This document shows, in pieces, positions 37,646 through 41,087 of a stretch of 41,087 nt of DNA. This stretch comes from Chitinophagaceae bacterium. Lineage in GTDB: Bacteria > Bacteroidota > Bacteroidia > Chitinophagales > Chitinophagaceae. The stretch spans positions 1 through 41,087 of the forward strand of contig JADJYK010000023.1 of the NCBI GenBank assembly GCA_016719815.1, written 5' to 3'. The position numbers were made by a program, and so were the translations under genes. Below the pieces are notes generated by a model. That model had not been told where the DNA came from and ran no database searches. It saw nothing but the letters and a program-made list of their open reading frames with translations. How positions within the stretch are numbered: position 1 is the first letter of the stretch; each line of letters begins with the position of its first letter.

Positions 37646-38220
37646 TCAGAAACTCAGGAATTTGCGTACAATTTCCTCCGCTTCGGCACATGCTGTGGCC
37701 AAATCGTCGTTGATGACAACCCTGTCGAATTGCAACTTAAACGAAAGTTCGTACGATGCTTTGTCTATCTGAGCCTTCAATGATTCGGGGGTTTCTGGTT
37801 CCTCTTGCTTTCAGCCTCTTTTCCAGTTCATCAATAGATGGCGGCTCAATAAACAGCGACAGTGACCGTGATACTGCTGCTGCACATTAATACCACCCTT
37901 AACGTCCACATCGAGCAGCGGGTTCGGTTATTATCCCAAATGCGCTGCAGTTCACTTTTCAGGGTACCATAGTATTTGCCTTCATACACCATCTCCCACT
38001 CGGCAAAACTCATGGTTGGCTATGTGATGTTTAAACTCATCCGGACTGATGAAGTAGTAATCAACTCCATGTTTTTCATAATTCCTGGTAGCCGGGTGGC
38101 ACAGGACACAGAAAAAACCAAATTGCCATCAAGCGCCTTCAATAAGTGCCGGGTTATCGATGTTTTGCCAGAGCCGGACGGCGCTGCAATAATGATGATT
38201 TTGTTTGTTAAATCCTGCAT
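37646..38220 (-). CDS. gmk: guanylate kinase, heavily frameshifted
   Basis: It phosphorylates GMP to GDP and is normally essential. The start MQDLTNKIIIIAAPSGSGKT has the P-loop, followed by SITRHLLKALDGNLVFSVSC and the family's TR.PG segment. After frame changes the sequence continues GVDYYFISPDEFKHHIANHE, then WEMVYEGKYYGTLKSELQRI, LLDVDVKGGINVQQQY and, at the end, SYELSFKLQFDRVVINDDLA and EAEEIVRKFLSF with the stop at 37646. The corrected length of about 191 residues is normal. At least five indels occur, which marks the beginning of the poor-quality right end. It is divergent from the plus-strand frames to the right. Confidence 0.92.
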
Positions 38221-38234
38221 AGTAGATTGGGGGG

Positions 38235-38242
38235 CAAAGGTA
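38235..38242 (-). promoter_or_regulatory. -7 element TACCTTTG of gmk
   Basis: An exact TAnnTTTG match on the minus strand, 14 bases before the gmk ATG. Confidence 0.5.
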
Positions 38243-38360
38243 AGGAGGGATATGGTTTGTTGTACAGAATGATGAACATTTACAACGCCTTACATTTAAA
38301 ATTTTATTACAATTTTCTATTCTTACTTTTCAGTTACAGAATCTTAACCGCAAAAAGTAT

Positions 38361-38674
38361 ATGCGTAAACTATTTTCCTTTTACTGGGAGTACACCTGCT
38401 GCCGTCGCAACCCTGCAGCACAGCTCGATAAAAATATTTTGATGGCTTGCACAACAGTCTTGCATATGGTCGTACAGAATCCGTCTTTGCAAGTCTGAAA
38501 GAAGCCTATGCATCAGCAGGAGCGCATTTTCCGGATGCAATGATTCTGAAATTACAGCCATTTAATGAACCATTGTCTTATTACAACCACGATGAACGCA
38601 GCATCAGCTTCCTCTGGAATGATGAATATGCCGAACAGGTTCTCTTTACTGGCGAAACTGGAGTAATGTATTAA
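38361..38674 (+). CDS. unrecognised protein, frameshifted; weakly PepSY-like C-terminal part
   Basis: I do not recognise this gene. An ATG at 38361 opens MRKLFSF, then the frame is lost; the longest clean stretch (38447-38674) reads MHNSLAYGRTESVFASLKEA, then FPDAMILKLQPFNEPLSYYN and SISFLWNDEYAEQVLFTGET with a stop after GVMY. The pattern of a helix followed by strands and a TGE turn near the end resembles PepSY domains, but the match is weak. It is divergent from gmk. No signal peptide can be read because of indels. Confidence 0.4.
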
Positions 38675-38685
38675 TCCGATAACAA

Positions 38686-40150
38686 ATGAAACCCAATCAG
38701 CATTTTAAAGACGAAGCAGAAATGATGTTGGCCGGGAATTTTGCTATATTGGGTATTCGGCTCGACGAAATGGGGCATGCTGCCGATTACCAGTATGAAA
38801 TTGGACGGTTCAGGCCAACGAGATAATGAAGATCCTAATAACGCAATAAAAGAACTGGTAGCGGATGAACTGGCTGTAATGATTATGAAAAATTAGCCAT
38901 TGATATCCGCTTCAAAAACTATTGGATCAATACCGGGATAAAATCATTACATCATTAAGAAAGTCGGCCCCGGCTGACAGGTTATGGGAACTTGGAAAAC
39001 CAGCGGATCTTTTTTCTTATTGCAGACAGAATGAAGTACCATCAAATACTGGCCTTTATGTATCATACCAGCTGGCAAGACAGGAATTTCTTCTCCGCAG
39101 CCTTGAACAGTTATTATACAACAACCCTGCTGCGGCATTGCAAAGCAAAAAAGCTGTTTGGGAAAAATACTCGCCAGTATGCTTTGGGAAAAAGAATCAT
39201 CATGCCGGTTACTTCCGGCTATAGCATTAATAGTTTTTTACCTGCAATAGGTTTTTAATGTGCTCCTACCTGCAATTAAACGGGCAAAAGGTAAAGTGGA
39301 AATGGAATGGCAACGAAATCCAGAAAAATACACTGTTACAGCTGGTAAACGAAAACACACCTGACTCAACAATATCTGTAAGCGTAAAACCCTTTAATTG
39401 ATTTTTTGCTTCCGGCAATTAAACGTCGAATTTCCTAACAGGCACTCTACTGTAAAATGATTTCAGCTATTATATCTGAGTTTAACTTCCGCTGGCAAAG
39501 AATGAGTTTATGTTTCCTGTATCCAATGCCAGGAAGATATATTATTCCGGTCAGCGTCCGGTATTACAACCCTTACTTGCTTCAGGAAAACCGGCAATGA
39601 CCCTTCCATACAAGTAGCTGATCAATATAAGATGGCCAGCCGTCTCAGAGTTAGCTGGTGGATTAAGACAGTTGCCAGGCGGAGAAATAAGGCTTTTCCG
39701 TTTCATAAAGAGGCCGATGAAGTTGCCGGCTTATATGAACAATATTCGCTTGATAATAACTATAAATTTAAACGCATAGTTCAGACGAAAGCTGTTCATA
39801 AAAAATTCGATATAATATGACGGAGTACTTGCTGCCGCCCAACTTGATTGGTATTACATTATCCTCAACGGATTACCTGACAGGAGGGCACCTTGGTTTT
39901 TGCCAATTAGTCGTATATTAAACGAATCAGAAACGATAAACTGGAAACACTTGCCGGCACCTATTACCCTGGCAACCGAAATGGCGATGTGGGGAACAAG
40001 TATGTAACAATGCAAAGTTGCTTTGATTGATACTTCAATAACCAGGTGGAATTTTCTTAACCGCCAGTGGGTCGCTTCTTTACAGAGAAAAGATTTCTGG
40101 GAACTAAAATTGCAATGGCTAGAATAGCCATACATAACTTTGAAGTAAGG
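38686..40150 (+). other. unassigned coding-like region with broken frames
   Basis: No frame longer than about 100 codons survives in these 1.5 kb, but several stretches look coding on plus: MKPNQHFKDEAEMMLAGNFA (from 38686), IKELVADELAV and YEKLAIDIRFKNYW (38850-38920), KIITSLRKSAPADRLWELGK to QLARQEFLLRSLEQLLYNNP (38940-39170), LNGQKVKWKWNGNEIQKNTL (39280-39400), SRLRVSWWIKTVARRRNKAF to YEQYSLDNNYKFKRIV (39632-39800) and LDWYYIILNGLPDRRAPWFL (39840-39900). They may belong to one or two genes broken by many indels. I cannot name a family. Nothing points to a transposase or phage gene. Confidence 0.45.
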
Positions 40151-40154
40151 GAGT

Positions 40155-41087
40155 ATGTTCCTCTTCTTCCGGGCAGGGGTTTTGTTCCTGGTATGTGGAC
40201 GCACTAATACCACCATTAATATTACTATTACCATTCTTTTTCTATTGTATGCCGGGCTGATGATAGCCTATTATACCCGGGCATGGAAGATGACTGCTCG
40301 GTACAAACTCATAGTACAAATCCCACCACCACCACTCAGCGTAACTTCATACCTGCAAGAAATGAAGAGGCCAACATTGGCGCATTGCTTCAATCGCTGC
40401 AGCAACAGAATTACCCACAACATCTTTTGAAGTGATGGTGGTGAACGACCCAGCCCAACCGATAACACGGCAGAAATAGTGCGGCAATTTTCACCGGTAA
40501 AATTGTTGCGTAACCAAAAGAGGAAGGCATTAACCTCATACAAAAAGAAAGCGGTTGAAACCGCATTGTTGCTGCCACCAGGTACACTTATCGTTTGTAC
40601 CGACGTTGATTGCGTTGTACCTCCGGCGGCTTCTCGGCTATCGCTTCAATGAAAGAAGAAAACTGTTTGGTGTTTATTTTGCAGCCCTGTTGTGATAAAC
40701 AACAACTCATCTGTTGTTCAGGTTTTCCAGGCGATGGATCTTATGGCGCTGCAGGGGAATAACCGGTGCTGCGGTAAGCAACAATCAACTTCAACGTGCA
40801 ATGGATAACCTTGCTTTACGAACGGGAAGCCTTTATAAAAGTGTAAGGGTTTGAAGGTATTGATGCAATTGCCTCCGGCGATGATATGCTGCTGATGCAC
40901 AAGATGGCAAAGCAAATACCCGAAAAGTACATTATCTGAAGTCGACAGCCAGCTTGTTTCACCTTCGCAGCCAGCTCGCATAGCGCATTCTTTAACCAAC
41001 GCATACGCCGGCCAGCACATGGCAAGTATAACGACAAAAGAATTTTTGGGTGTTGCTACCGGTGTACTATGGCGAATTTATCGTTTC
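40155..41087 (+). CDS. family 2 glycosyltransferase, membrane-associated; 3' end outside window, frameshifted
   Basis: A processive-type GT2 enzyme, cut by the window end. An N-terminal hydrophobic helix reads ITITILFLLYAGLMIAYYTR. After frame corrections the catalytic domain has ARNEEANIGALLQSLQQQNY, the nucleotide-binding Asp in EVMVVNDPAQP, a DxD motif in LIVCTDVDCVVPP, VVINNNSSVVQVFQAMDLMA, GIDAIASGDDMLLMHKMAKQ and a QxxRW-type sequence starting NQRIR near 40990. At least eight indels are needed. Such enzymes in Bacteroidota build surface or extracellular polysaccharides; donor and product are unknown. The start is uncertain: the first hydrophobic residues lie near 40200, and the ATG at 40155 is only the nearest candidate. 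Confidence 0.8.

Noticed and set aside
39854..40234. 126-codon minus-strand frame
   Set aside because: It opposes fragments that look coding on plus and crosses into the glycosyltransferase start; its composition is not protein-like.
1..41087. Real pseudogenisation of purF, infB, nusA, gmk and tatC
   Set aside because: Breaks are single-base homopolymer changes in indispensable genes, and each simple correction restores conserved residues.

Overview
The window reads as ordinary chromosomal DNA of a Bacteroidota bacterium, most likely Chitinophagaceae or a close relative. The reasons are a sigma factor / FecR anti-sigma / SusC-type receptor cassette, many secreted proteins of Bacteroidota-type families (DUF2911, DUF4834, M16 peptidase, GH2, GHL10), a Bacteroidota-style amidophosphoribosyltransferase, and the TAnnTTTG -7 promoter element close to many start codons. 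The rank below phylum is inference. I found no rRNA, tRNA, CRISPR array, phage or transposon.

Layout. 1-3311 (minus): 5' part of a SusC/RagA receptor, its FecR anti-sigma factor and an ECF sigma factor, the regulatory head of a nutrient-uptake locus that continues past base 1. 3422-9702: fructosamine kinase, a two-module M16 zinc peptidase, a membrane protein, a PLP aminotransferase and a 43-residue lipoprotein. 9775-12335: glycosyltransferase, EamA transporter, SixA-type phosphatase. 12394-20634 (minus): housekeeping block of purF, a SurA-like foldase, infB, nusA and rimP, with rimP-nusA-infB as an operon behind a good promoter and a terminator-like leader hairpin. 20811-28470: DUF4834 membrane protein and a glycan-degradation group (YdjC/ChbG deacetylase, GHL10 hydrolase, GH2 beta-galactosidase) with two small secreted proteins. 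28566-32887 (minus): two tandem DUF2911 proteins, an ACP phosphodiesterase, and an sdpR-sdpI-alpha/beta hydrolase operon with a 24-bp perfect operator-like palindrome. 33181-38220: a secreted PepSY-like protein, a deoxyhypusine synthase homologue, rpiB, tatC, a CNNM/CBS membrane protein and gmk. 38361-41087: badly eroded reading frames ending in a family 2 glycosyltransferase cut by the window end.

Sequence quality governs the reading. About half the genes, including indispensable ones (infB, nusA, gmk, purF, tatC), carry frameshifts, nearly all at homopolymer runs, and errors are densest at the two ends. These are almost certainly sequencing errors, so I give reconstructed gene spans, not open-frame spans. 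A block of almost pure G/C at 9421-9542 is also probably an artefact.

The most distinctive unexplained signal is a dispersed set of degenerate repeats with a 7-bp period that fills short intergenic gaps at several places (18748-18817, 20077-20118, 30452-30520, 36262-36296, 37603-37630, weaker at 35273-35293). At 30452-30520 two opposed blocks form a perfect 16-bp hairpin. I found no complete new defence, mobile or biosynthetic system.
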